Source: Bin87 sp965222895 (lineage in GTDB: Bacteria > Chloroflexota > Dehalococcoidia > Lucifugimonadales > UBA3495). From it: 64,000 nucleotides of DNA. Shown here piece after piece: positions 25,588 to 33,542 of the stretch. A program made the translations under genes and the position numbers. The notes under the pieces are model-generated. The model did no database searches, was not told the origin of the DNA, and worked only from the letters and a program-made list of their open reading frames with translations. Where the stretch lies: NCBI GenBank assembly GCA_965222895.1, contig CBDCVB010000002.1, positions 434,001 to 498,000 of the forward strand, read 5' to 3'. Position 1 is the stretch's first letter, and each line of letters begins with the position of its first letter.

Positions 25588-27342
25588 CTACGCCGGCGGC
25601 AATGGTCGATAGCGATTGACGATGGGTAGTCGGCGGTCTTTGCCGAATGCCCGAGGTGTAATCTTGACGCCCGGTGGAGCCTGCCGCCGTTTGTACTCGT
25701 TGCGGTCGACCGCGTTCATTACCTGCCGCACCCAATCGGGATGGTGGCCCATCTCAACCATGTCGGCGTAACCAAAGTCGTCTTCGACGTAGGCTTTGAT
25801 GATGGGATCGAGCTGCTCGTAGGGTGGCAAGGTGTCCTGGTCGGTCTGGTCGGGACGCAGTTCGGCGCTGGGCGGTTTGACCAGCGTGGCCAATGGAATG
25901 AGCGGCTGGCCGTTGGGGGTGCGGTCGTTGCGCCAGCGGCAAAGGCCATACACCAGCGTCTTGGGCACGTCCTTGAGCACTGCGAAACCGCCGGCCATAT
26001 CTCCATAGAGCGTGGCATAGCCCATGGCCATTTCGCTCTTGTTGCCGGTGGTGAGAACGAGCCAGCCGAACTTGTTGGACAGGGACATCAGCACGTTACC
26101 GCGGATGCGGGCCTGCACATTCTCCTCGGCCACGTTGGGGTCGGAGCCGGCGAACTGTTCGGCCAGCATTTCGGTAAAGGCGAGGTGCGCCGGCTCGATG
26201 GGCACGCGCCACAGTTTGATGCCCAGGTTGTCAGCCAGCTCCTGAGAGTCAGCGATGCTGCCTTCGGATGAATAGCGCGACGGCATCGTAACGCCGACCA
26301 CGTTGCCGGCTCCCAGGGCGTCCGTCGCCACGGTGGCGGTCAGCGCGGAGTCGATGCCGCCGGAGAGGCCAATCAGTGCGCGCCGGAACCCCGATTTACG
26401 CACGTAATCCCGGGTGCCCACCACCAGCGCCTGGTACACCTCCTCGGTTTCGTCCAGGTTGGGATACAACGGGGGATTGACGGCGCTTTGCCGGGTAGAA
26501 AAGTGGTGGCCGGATATTGGCGTCAGTTGCGCTCGGCCCACCTCGCTGAGGATGTTGGGGTTTTCCTTGCGTGGCCGCGGGTCGCGCAGGCGCTGGCGGA
26601 ACACCGACTCTACGTCCAGGTCGGCAATGATGAGGCGGTCTTCAAATGATGGCCCCCGGGATATGACCGTACCATCAGGCGCGCACACGATGCTGGCCCC
26701 GTCGAACACCAGCTCGTCCTGGCCGCCGACGGTGTTCAGGTAGGCCACGAAGACGCCGTTATCGGCGGCGCGGGTGGCGATCATGCGCTCACGCTGGCTG
26801 GCTTTGCCGGCGTGGAACGGGGAGGCATTGATGTTGACAATCACCTCGGCGCCAGCGTCGCGTTGCACGGCGATGGGGCCCACCGGATACCAGATGTCCT
26901 CGCAGATGTTGACTCCCACCGGCGTCCCGTTGATTACGTACACCGGACACACATCGCCCCGACGGAAGTAGCGGTCTTCGTCGAACACGCCGTAGTTGGG
27001 CAGGTACATCTTGCGGTACCAGTCCACCATGCGGCAGTCGTCGATGATGGCAGCGGCGTTGGCAATGTCGTTGCCCACCTGCACACAGCCCACCACGGCG
27101 GAGATGCCGCGGGTGGCGGCGGCAATGCGTTCGACGGCAGCGGTGTTGTCGGCGAGGAACGATGGCTTGAACAGCAAATCCTCGGGCGGATACCCTGTTA
27201 CGGCCAGCTCGGGGAACGCCACCAGGTCAGCGTGTGCAACCCGCGCCTCGCCAATCAACTCGATGATGCGAGTAGTATTGCCGGGGATGTCGCCCACGGT
27301 GGCGTTGAACTGGGCCAGGGCCAACCGAAAGTTGCGTTGCAT
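25588..27342 (-). CDS. nadE: Glutamine-dependent NAD+ synthetase
   Basis: 584 residues. The N-terminal nitrilase-type glutaminase has its catalytic triad visible: LVAFPELAVTGYPPEDLLF (Glu), WYRKMYLPNYGVFDE (Lys) and VGVNICEDIWYP (Cys). The C-terminal synthetase has the PP-loop LIGLSGGIDSALTATVA, TTGNKSEMAMGYATLYGDMA and the deamido-NAD region. It completes NAD synthesis by amidating NaAD with glutamine-derived ammonia. The length is normal. Confidence 0.95.
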   Translation of the reverse strand: MQRNFRLALAQFNATVGDIPGNTTRIIELIGEARVAHADLVAFPELAVTGYPPEDLLFKPSFLADNTAAVERIAAATRGISAVVGCVQVGNDIANAAAIIDDCRMVDWYRKMYLPNYGVFDEDRYFRRGDVCPVYVINGTPVGVNICEDIWYPVGPIAVQRDAGAEVIVNINASPFHAGKASQRERMIATRAADNGVFVAYLNTVGGQDELVFDGASIVCAPDGTVISRGPSFEDRLIIADLDVESVFRQRLRDPRPRKENPNILSEVGRAQLTPISGHHFSTRQSAVNPPLYPNLDETEEVYQALVVGTRDYVRKSGFRRALIGLSGGIDSALTATVATDALGAGNVVGVTMPSRYSSEGSIADSQELADNLGIKLWRVPIEPAHLAFTEMLAEQFAGSDPNVAEENVQARIRGNVLMSLSNKFGWLVLTTGNKSEMAMGYATLYGDMAGGFAVLKDVPKTLVYGLCRWRNDRTPNGQPLIPLATLVKPPSAELRPDQTDQDTLPPYEQLDPIIKAYVEDDFGYADMVEMGHHPDWVRQVMNAVDRNEYKRRQAPPGVKITPRAFGKDRRLPIVNRYRPLPPA

Positions 27343-27447
27343 TGGCGCATTATAGCGCAGGGGAGGGTATGGCAGCGTTCCTTTGCAGGTGGTGGGCTTA
27401 CCCGTAATGGCAGTGGGTCGAGCCGGAGCAGACTGGGGGCGGGCGCG

Positions 27448-29070
27448 TCATGCCGTGGCGGGCGATTGACCGTCAGCAACGTAATCGTCATCAGGCTCCA
27501 CACCCACAGCTTCTACCCCGGCGGCATCCTGGGGAGATGCGGCATCCGGCTCGGCGCTGGTGGCATCCTCCGAGAGAGCGGCATCCGGCTCGGCGCTGGT
27601 CGCATCCTGCGGAGATACGTCATCCGCCCCGGCACTGGTGGCATCCTCCGAGTGTACGTCAGCCGTCTCGACGCTGGTCGTATCTGCTGCGGCCGGGTTA
27701 TCCGTATCGCTGCTGTGCGCCCCGTTCATGCTGATGCCGTCGATAATTTGCTGGCCCCGAGTCTTAACGCTGCCGTGACGCCGGTTCAAAGTATCGTCAG
27801 GCAGCGGTTCGTCATTCAGAATGCTGGTCAGAGAAGCGGGTTGAGGTTCCGCAGTCAAACCGACGAATTTGACAATATGGACATACTCACAGTTCTCCGG
27901 CGTATCCGTCTGGGGGTTGCCGGCCGCATAGGCGATTTGCGTGCCCGGGAAAGACTTGCTGAATTCCTCACGCTTGAGCTGGTCTTCTATATCTTCCCGT
28001 ATTTCTTTTACCTCGTAATCTTCCAAAGGCATTGTGACGTAGATTCGCTGCTCGTTTTCGTGGGTGCCGCAGGTAAAGGAAGCGGACTTCGCAAAACGAT
28101 TTTCAGGCAAGGCAATTTCAAAGATGCGGTCTTTGATTTTTTGAGCCAGCTTGCTCATCGCCCTTTGGTGATTCTCAGCGGACTGTTTGCCGGGTTTTTG
28201 ACTCAATGCCTTGCGTTCAATGATGGGGATTTCAGTGTTTTCGACAACAATCCACCGGTTGCCGGTAATGTTGAACACCGAGATTACCTCCGCGAGACTG
28301 CCAGCAGAGGCTTCGTAATTGAAACAGGCTTCTACGGCAGCCAGGGCAGTAATCAACGACTCGTCAAGCCGTCGGTAATCGGTACCCTGGCGGTTGTCGG
28401 TAAGTAAAATGGCGACATCCTTGTCATCCTTGCGCAGCATCGCTGAGGCTTCGTCCCAGATCTTACGCTCCCGAATGTTTTGCTGCATACCCCGGTCGTC
28501 CGGAAAACAGACGATGGGCAGGACGCGGGCTTCAGGAAAACGCTTGGCCACAATGTCGTGAAACATATAGGACAGCATGGCGTGCCCGCCGAACCCAATC
28601 CATTCCAATATGACCTGCGGGTCGGTGCCGGCGATGAGGGACTGGCGCTCCATTTTCTCGACCATCTGCTCCATGTCCCGCTCAATGGCGCCATAGTGCT
28701 TTTCGTACTGGTCCACTCGACGCAGAAAGCCCTCGGCGAACGGCAAGTATTCGGGCACTATTATCTTGTCGGTAATGCCAGCCTGGCCCGCGTCCGCCCG
28801 CAGTTGGTTGATGTTGACCTGGTTGCAGTCGTACACCAGCATACTCTGAATGCGGTCGGCGCAATTCATGGCGTCCATCACCTTGTGGTACAGCGTGGCC
28901 CGATTCAGGCCGGTGGAACCCACCGACACCGACACAATGGGAGCGGTGCCGGATCCGGCCACATCCTCCAGGGTGCCCAACCGTTCTCCCGGTTCGATAA
29001 CAGACGACTGCCCGTTGTTGCTGCGCCCATTGCGGCGCCGTGGCCGCGCGGAGAAAGGATTCCACATCAT
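27448..29070 (-). CDS. Divergent tubulin/FtsZ-superfamily-like protein with acidic repeat tail
   Basis: 540 residues; AGGAGG lies just upstream of tandem ATGs (29070/29067). The order of segments resembles FtsZ/tubulin: strand 1 with a glycine turn (IVSVSVGSTGLNRATLY), strand 2 ending in YDCNQVNINQL, a G-box-like IGFGGHAMLSYMFHDIVA followed by FPEARVLPIVCFPDD, then DVAILLTDN and a long helix RRLDESLITALAAVEACFN like helix H7, and a C-terminal beta domain. The G-box is not canonical (GFGGHAM for GGGTGSG), so GTP binding is uncertain. Residues about 460-540 form an acidic tail with a 13-residue repeat. It is the second gene of a unit with the VWA gene at 29103 (32-bp gap). Another Rossmann family is possible. 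Confidence 0.5.
   Translation of the reverse strand: MMWNPFSARPRRRNGRSNNGQSSVIEPGERLGTLEDVAGSGTAPIVSVSVGSTGLNRATLYHKVMDAMNCADRIQSMLVYDCNQVNINQLRADAGQAGITDKIIVPEYLPFAEGFLRRVDQYEKHYGAIERDMEQMVEKMERQSLIAGTDPQVILEWIGFGGHAMLSYMFHDIVAKRFPEARVLPIVCFPDDRGMQQNIRERKIWDEASAMLRKDDKDVAILLTDNRQGTDYRRLDESLITALAAVEACFNYEASAGSLAEVISVFNITGNRWIVVENTEIPIIERKALSQKPGKQSAENHQRAMSKLAQKIKDRIFEIALPENRFAKSASFTCGTHENEQRIYVTMPLEDYEVKEIREDIEDQLKREEFSKSFPGTQIAYAAGNPQTDTPENCEYVHIVKFVGLTAEPQPASLTSILNDEPLPDDTLNRRHGSVKTRGQQIIDGISMNGAHSSDTDNPAAADTTSVETADVHSEDATSAGADDVSPQDATSAEPDAALSEDATSAEPDAASPQDAAGVEAVGVEPDDDYVADGQSPATA
27523..27678. repeat. 39-bp tandem repeat, four units
   Basis: Four 39-bp units lie inside the 3' end of the tubulin-like gene and encode 13-residue acidic blocks built on TSAEPDAA and SEDA. 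Units 1 and 2 are closest; 3 and 4 are diverged. The period is a multiple of three, so unit gain or loss keeps the frame. Confidence 0.8.
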
Positions 29071-29102
29071 AACCCTCCTGCCTTTTCTGCATTCCGGGGA
29101 AG

Positions 29103-29999
29103 TTAGTTGGCCACCTCAAAGTCACCACCCGTTACTTGGGCAATTTTCGCCATCAGCAAACGGTCTGCCCAAACGCCAAAAGCTACGGTGTCAACCGGGA
29201 TATTCGCCCCTTGAATTGTGGTGATTGTCGTGGCGTCAATGAACCCATGCCCGTCGCTCAGCAGCACGATCCGTTTGTTGACGTTAGGCTCATCCTTGAT
29301 GGAATCGAAGGCGGTTAGCATGGCCAAATTAATGTCCGTGCCACCGTGCTCCGCCTTAATAGCCCCGATGGCGTATTCCCAGGGGGCGGCCGCCGGGTCG
29401 GTGAAATTGAACAGCGTCGTATGGAAATCGCCGAAAAGCATGATGGACAGTTGCGCGTTCACCGCCGGCTTCTGCTGCATTTCCTGCAAGGTTTCCTGGA
29501 TTTTCACAATCTCAGTAACCATTGACCCGGAATCGTCAATCACGAAAATGGTGGTAGTGTTATCTCGCAGCAGCTCTGGCAACACGACTTGCACACGCCG
29601 GGGCTGGTTCAATTCCTTCAGACAGGCATCCAGTTCCGTTTCCAGACGGTCGGAGCGCTGGACCAATCCCTTAACGTTGTCCTGGCAGTTGACCAGTTCC
29701 GCTTTCAGGTCAACGATTTCCTGCTCCAGGGCCGCCTTCGCTTCGTTAAGCTGCCCGATTTCTGCTGCGTGCCGCTGTTTCAGGTCGGTAATTTGCGTAA
29801 CCAGCGCCCCGATCTGAACTTCATGCTGTGCTTTCTGCTCGGCGATTTCAGCTTTGAGGACTGCTCTTTCGTCATTTTTGTCGTCGATGAAATCCCAAGC
29901 CAGCCAGCCGAGCGCGCTGAGGATGGCCAGGCCCACCAGAATCCCTATAATCCATCCCCATGGAATTGGGCGACCTTCGGGTATTCTTACCGTAGTCAT
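29103..29999 (-). CDS. Membrane-anchored coiled-coil VWA protein
   Basis: 298 residues from ATG 29999 (AGAGGTGG upstream; a GTG at 30005 is also in frame). Layout: one membrane helix (WIIGILVGLAILSALGWLA, about residues 16-35), a coiled coil of roughly 80 residues (AVLKAEIAEQKAQHEVQ... to ELDACLKEL), and a C-terminal VWA domain with a full MIDAS (TIFVIDDSGSMVTEI, GGTDINLAM, VLLSDGHGF). The cytoplasmic or extracytoplasmic side of the VWA is not evident. It is first in an apparent operon with the tubulin-like gene, so it could anchor or report on that protein at the membrane (inference). Confidence 0.75.
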   Translation of the reverse strand: MTTVRIPEGRPIPWGWIIGILVGLAILSALGWLAWDFIDDKNDERAVLKAEIAEQKAQHEVQIGALVTQITDLKQRHAAEIGQLNEAKAALEQEIVDLKAELVNCQDNVKGLVQRSDRLETELDACLKELNQPRRVQVVLPELLRDNTTTIFVIDDSGSMVTEIVKIQETLQEMQQKPAVNAQLSIMLFGDFHTTLFNFTDPAAAPWEYAIGAIKAEHGGTDINLAMLTAFDSIKDEPNVNKRIVLLSDGHGFIDATTITTIQGANIPVDTVAFGVWADRLLMAKIAQVTGGDFEVAN

Positions 30000-30450
30000 T
30001 GCCACCTCTGCGTAGCGAACAATCCGGAACGGGATTGTCGCATCGGATCAGGCCGGCTGCTGCGAAATCGTGCCGATTCTCACGCCGGAAAGCCGTGATT
30101 GAATACCTCTATGACCTATATGGTCTACCTTTCGACGTTGAGGGTATTCTACCCCCCCCCCCCCGAAAATGTCAACCCGCAATAAGTATTTGATTTATTG
30201 ATAATGTTAACGCGTTGGGCGCAACGGATCGTCAATCACGCCGTCCGCTCTGCCGGGGCGTGGGAGAGGGCATCCGCTGACGATTAATCTGCGGAGCGGC
30301 GGCGGTTACTGCTATAATCGGCGGCGTCCCCGGCCCGTCGCCCTTCCTGCGCCATTGCCTTCCTGCGCCATTGTTAGTGAACTCTGTGGACACCTTAATC
30401 AGCAGCCGGTTTGGTATTGGCCACGCACTGCGCCGGCGCTGCGCCCACTG
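30000..30450. other. Intergenic stretch with a 13-C tract and a -10 hexamer
   Basis: This gap between divergent genes holds a run of 13 cytosines (30152-30164), then AT-rich DNA, and TATAAT at about 30313-30318 that may start the MFS transcript; no good -35 is visible. There is a direct duplication of CTTCCTGCGCCATTG near 30345-30373. No gene is supported. Confidence 0.5.
30152..30164. repeat. 13-C homopolymer
   Basis: Thirteen cytosines preceded by TTCTA and followed by GAAAATG, upstream of the VWA gene. The tract is similar in length to the 13-G run at 44405-44417. Confidence 0.85.
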
Positions 30451-31770
30451 ATGCGTGCGCTGCAGGCTCGGACGGCTCGCAACATTCCCTTCTATTATGG
30501 CTGGGTCATCCTGGGGTTAACCGGGATAGCGTCCTACTCCTCGCGGCCATTGATGTCGGTGGCGGTGCTGACGGTGTTCGTGGTGCCGATGGAAGAATCC
30601 TTTGGCTGGTCGCGGGCGCAGGTGGCCGGCGCAGTGAGCCTGGGCGGGGTGTTCGCAGTGGTGCTGTCGCCGCTGGTTGGCCCATTGATCGACCGCTACG
30701 GTTCCGGGCTGGTGGTTGGCGTATCATCGGGCATTGCCGGAATCTGCGCCATCGGACTTGGCATGGTCAATCAGGTTTGGCTGTTCTATCTGATCTACGT
30801 GCCGGGTCGGGCGGCGTTTGCCAGCCCGCTGGAACTGGGCACATCCACGGCGGTGAGCAACTGGTTTATCCGGCGGCGGCCCTTTGCGCTGGCGATGAAC
30901 CACGTGCTACAGGGCTCCGGGCTGGCGGTGATGCCGCTGGCCGCCCAGGTTATGATTGGGGTGTGGAGCTGGCCGGCGGCGTGGTATGCCCTGGGAATCT
31001 GGACGCTGGCCATTGGAGTAGCGCCGGCAATTCTGCTGATGGGACGGCGTCCCGAGGATCTGGCGCTGCTGCCCGACGGTGACCGGCCGGTACCGAATAG
31101 CGGCACAGGGCCTGGTGGCCGACGTCCCCAAACCAGCGCCGACGAAATCAATTTTACATTGCGTCAGGCGATGCGTACCCGGGCGTTCTGGCTGATGATG
31201 CTGTTTGCCTTCGCCGGCTTTATCGTGCAGGCCGGCGTGTCGCTGCACCAGGTGCCCCATTTCATCGACCAGGGTGTGCCGGGCTCCATAGCGGTATGGA
31301 CGGCCAGCACCTTTGCCATCTCACAGGTTCCGGCCAGCCTGCTGTGGTCGGCGCTCTGCCAGCGGTTCCCGATGCGGGTGATGATGCCGGCAGCGGGACT
31401 GGTAGTGAGCAGCGGCGCCGTGGTTACAGCCTTCGCCGACAACATTGCGGCTGGCATAACCGGAGCGTTCATTCTGGGATTTGGCGTGGGGGGGTTGCAC
31501 ATCATCGGCCGGCTGGCCTGGGTCGACTATTTCGGCCGGCTGCATCTGGGCGCGATACGGGCCTGGGGTCTGGCGGCGCAGGTGGCCGGGCAGGCGTTGG
31601 GGCCCTTCGTGGCCGGTGTAGTAGTTGACCAGGTGCATAGCTACCTGCCGGTTTTCATGGCCTTCGGCATCAACCTGGCCGTGGTCTCGCTGCTGATGCT
31701 GACCGCCAGGCCGCCGAGTCGCCAACAGGCGGAAGGAGGGCAGAGCATACCAGTGGGACGGGAGGAATGA
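30451..31770 (+). CDS. MFS transporter
   Basis: 439 residues from ATG 30451; an open frame extends upstream to 30355 with no membrane-protein character. FYYGWVILGLTGIASYSSRP opens helix 1; LVGPLIDRYGSGLVVGVSSG is the MFS signature loop, and about 12 helices follow with a polar middle loop near residue 205. It resembles the monocarboxylate-type MFS at 10132. The substrate is unknown. Confidence 0.85.
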   Translation: MRALQARTARNIPFYYGWVILGLTGIASYSSRPLMSVAVLTVFVVPMEESFGWSRAQVAGAVSLGGVFAVVLSPLVGPLIDRYGSGLVVGVSSGIAGICAIGLGMVNQVWLFYLIYVPGRAAFASPLELGTSTAVSNWFIRRRPFALAMNHVLQGSGLAVMPLAAQVMIGVWSWPAAWYALGIWTLAIGVAPAILLMGRRPEDLALLPDGDRPVPNSGTGPGGRRPQTSADEINFTLRQAMRTRAFWLMMLFAFAGFIVQAGVSLHQVPHFIDQGVPGSIAVWTASTFAISQVPASLLWSALCQRFPMRVMMPAAGLVVSSGAVVTAFADNIAAGITGAFILGFGVGGLHIIGRLAWVDYFGRLHLGAIRAWGLAAQVAGQALGPFVAGVVVDQVHSYLPVFMAFGINLAVVSLLMLTARPPSRQQAEGGQSIPVGREE

Positions 31771-31830
31771 GAATCGTGTGGCATCTGCACCATAAGCGCT
31801 GTACGAAGTCTATGCGGAGTTCCATAAACA

Positions 31831-32433
31831 CTATGAAACGGTTTCATAGATAGCTTCGACGATTTGTTCTATAAAATCCACAACGTAGTCAACCATATGC
31901 TCATCAATAGGCCACCGCATCAGAGGATATGAGGGGTTTGTATCGGCTTCATGGGCAATTTGGTTTCTGCGATTGACGATTAGGTTGAGCCTTTCCCTGA
32001 TACCTTGCGAGTCTAATCCCGTATGACTTGCCACCGTGTTCCACAACTGTACATCGGAAATCAAGCGTATAGCGTCTGCTATATTATCGGGGGTTTGAAA
32101 GCTGCGATAGCTATGGTGATTCCTAATCTCTCGCTCTAGCCAATCATCGCCTGCGGGATTAGCAATACTCTGCAACACATTGTCCATTGAAACCTGAAAC
32201 CGTAGAAACGCCTGTGTTAGATGGCGATTTCCTTTATAAGCATCCAACATTCCGAGTCTGACAATTTCATGTACGAAGTTGTCGAGCGAACTGACGGCAA
32301 GGACAAGCTCGGCCCGCAGTATATCGGAGAGGTCCAAAGCTCTTATTGTCTGTGCGCTCAAAATTATAGTGAGTGATCCCAGATTGCGAACACGGTCTAT
32401 ATTTGCTCTGAACTGTTCAATCGCAACCTCCAT
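31831..32433 (-). CDS. HEPN-like protein paired with a ParA-type ATPase
   Basis: 200 residues, strongly helical. Near residue 155, LIVNRRNQIAHEAD carries an RxxxxH motif typical of HEPN RNases, and LVLAVSSLDNFVHEIVRLGM fits the first HEPN helices, resembling the RiboL-PSP-like HEPN group. It lies 7 bp after the ParA-like gene, so the two are probably co-translated. Base composition is visibly more AT-rich than neighbours, a sign of acquisition. A toxin or defence effector role is inference. Confidence 0.65.
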   Translation of the reverse strand: MEVAIEQFRANIDRVRNLGSLTIILSAQTIRALDLSDILRAELVLAVSSLDNFVHEIVRLGMLDAYKGNRHLTQAFLRFQVSMDNVLQSIANPAGDDWLEREIRNHHSYRSFQTPDNIADAIRLISDVQLWNTVASHTGLDSQGIRERLNLIVNRRNQIAHEADTNPSYPLMRWPIDEHMVDYVVDFIEQIVEAIYETVS

Positions 32434-32440
32434 AGCCCAA

Positions 32441-33481
32441 TTAGTCCCCTGTCAGGTGGATAACGTTATTGGCAAGCTTCGAGAAAATATTATGGAAGGA
32501 ATCTCGCTGTCTGATGGTTTGTTCCAATACAACTCCAGATTGTTCTATTTGTTCCTCAGTAAGAGCAAAAACCGGGGTTTGGTTTTCCTGCGATTTTGCA
32601 ATGAGCGAATTGAAATCGGGAATAGTTGCCAGGCAATAATCGCCTGCTTCAATCGTCCGGTATTGCTCGGCAGGAAAAGCCATACCAATCTGTTCTAATG
32701 CTGGAACCAATCGATTGGAAACCTTTTGGTTGATTGCGTCTATCCAAGTTTGAAAGCTGGCAGCAGGTGAACCGCCACGGGGACGATAGTTTTGAATGAT
32801 AGTTCCCAAAAACTTGGGAGTCACGTCTGGAAACGGATAAACTGCATTTTTTAATATATCTAGTGCAGCAGCCTTTTGCGCCCATGAGTGCCAATTTGGG
32901 AGAATATTGCACAGAGAATCTATCGCCATCACGGAAAAGAAGTCCGGGTTTGTCGGAACTATGAAATAATCGCTGGTCATCAACAGGTTCTGATTGAACG
33001 AGCTGAGGCTTGGGTTCATGTCGACCAAGATATAATCGGCATCCAGTTTGTCGGCCGTCTTGCGCAAAAGTACCGAAATCGAGCCAGGCAGGTTTTGGAG
33101 CGTTTGTATGGAACCGGAAAGTTCCTGCGCAATGCCCAATGTAACTTCGTACTCGGAAAGCCCGATATGCCCCGGCAACAGGTACAGCCTCTCCTGTTCC
33201 GATACGGCGACACACTTTACTGCTTCCATCGGAACGGGCTGCGACTCAAACGCTGGCGCAAGACCTGCTTTCAAGTTACGGTGGCTTTCATTTTCATAGA
33301 ATGATTCAAGCTCGGAAGGGCCTTTGTAGCCGAGAACTACGCCAGTCAAATTGGACTGCGGGTCCGCATCAACTATGATCACTCGCTTCCCCTTGGCAGC
33401 CAGCATCCAACCCAGATTGAAGGTTGTTGTAGTTTTGCTTACTCCACCTTTGTGATTGAACAGCGCAATTCGCTTTGCCAT
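32441..33481 (-). CDS. ParA/MinD-type ATPase
   Basis: 346 residues from ATG 33481. It has a deviant Walker A (FNHKGGVSKTTTTFNLGW), VIIVDADPQSNLTG (A' motif) and ADYILVDMNPSLSSFNQNLL (Walker B), all standard for ParA-like ATPases. No partner ParB or centromere-like repeats are seen; instead a HEPN gene follows. The coding DNA is AT-richer than both flanks, which are an MFS gene and uvrA. This favours a mobile accessory module over chromosome partitioning. Confidence 0.85.
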   Translation of the reverse strand: MAKRIALFNHKGGVSKTTTTFNLGWMLAAKGKRVIIVDADPQSNLTGVVLGYKGPSELESFYENESHRNLKAGLAPAFESQPVPMEAVKCVAVSEQERLYLLPGHIGLSEYEVTLGIAQELSGSIQTLQNLPGSISVLLRKTADKLDADYILVDMNPSLSSFNQNLLMTSDYFIVPTNPDFFSVMAIDSLCNILPNWHSWAQKAAALDILKNAVYPFPDVTPKFLGTIIQNYRPRGGSPAASFQTWIDAINQKVSNRLVPALEQIGMAFPAEQYRTIEAGDYCLATIPDFNSLIAKSQENQTPVFALTEEQIEQSGVVLEQTIRQRDSFHNIFSKLANNVIHLTGD

Positions 33482-33542
33482 TTTAGTCCACCACCATGTG
33501 TTACATCCCAATGTGTTACATCCCAGCTACTGATTGCATTAT

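Noticed and set aside
27523..27678. Regular 39-bp repeats as a CRISPR array
   Set aside because: The units are contiguous without unique spacers and lie in frame inside a gene.
26812..28407. A 531-codon plus-strand frame
   Set aside because: It is antisense to nadE and the tubulin-like gene and has no recognisable family.
32441..33481. The ParA-like gene as a chromosome partition locus
   Set aside because: No ParB gene, parS-like palindrome or replication gene lies nearby, and its partner is a HEPN protein.
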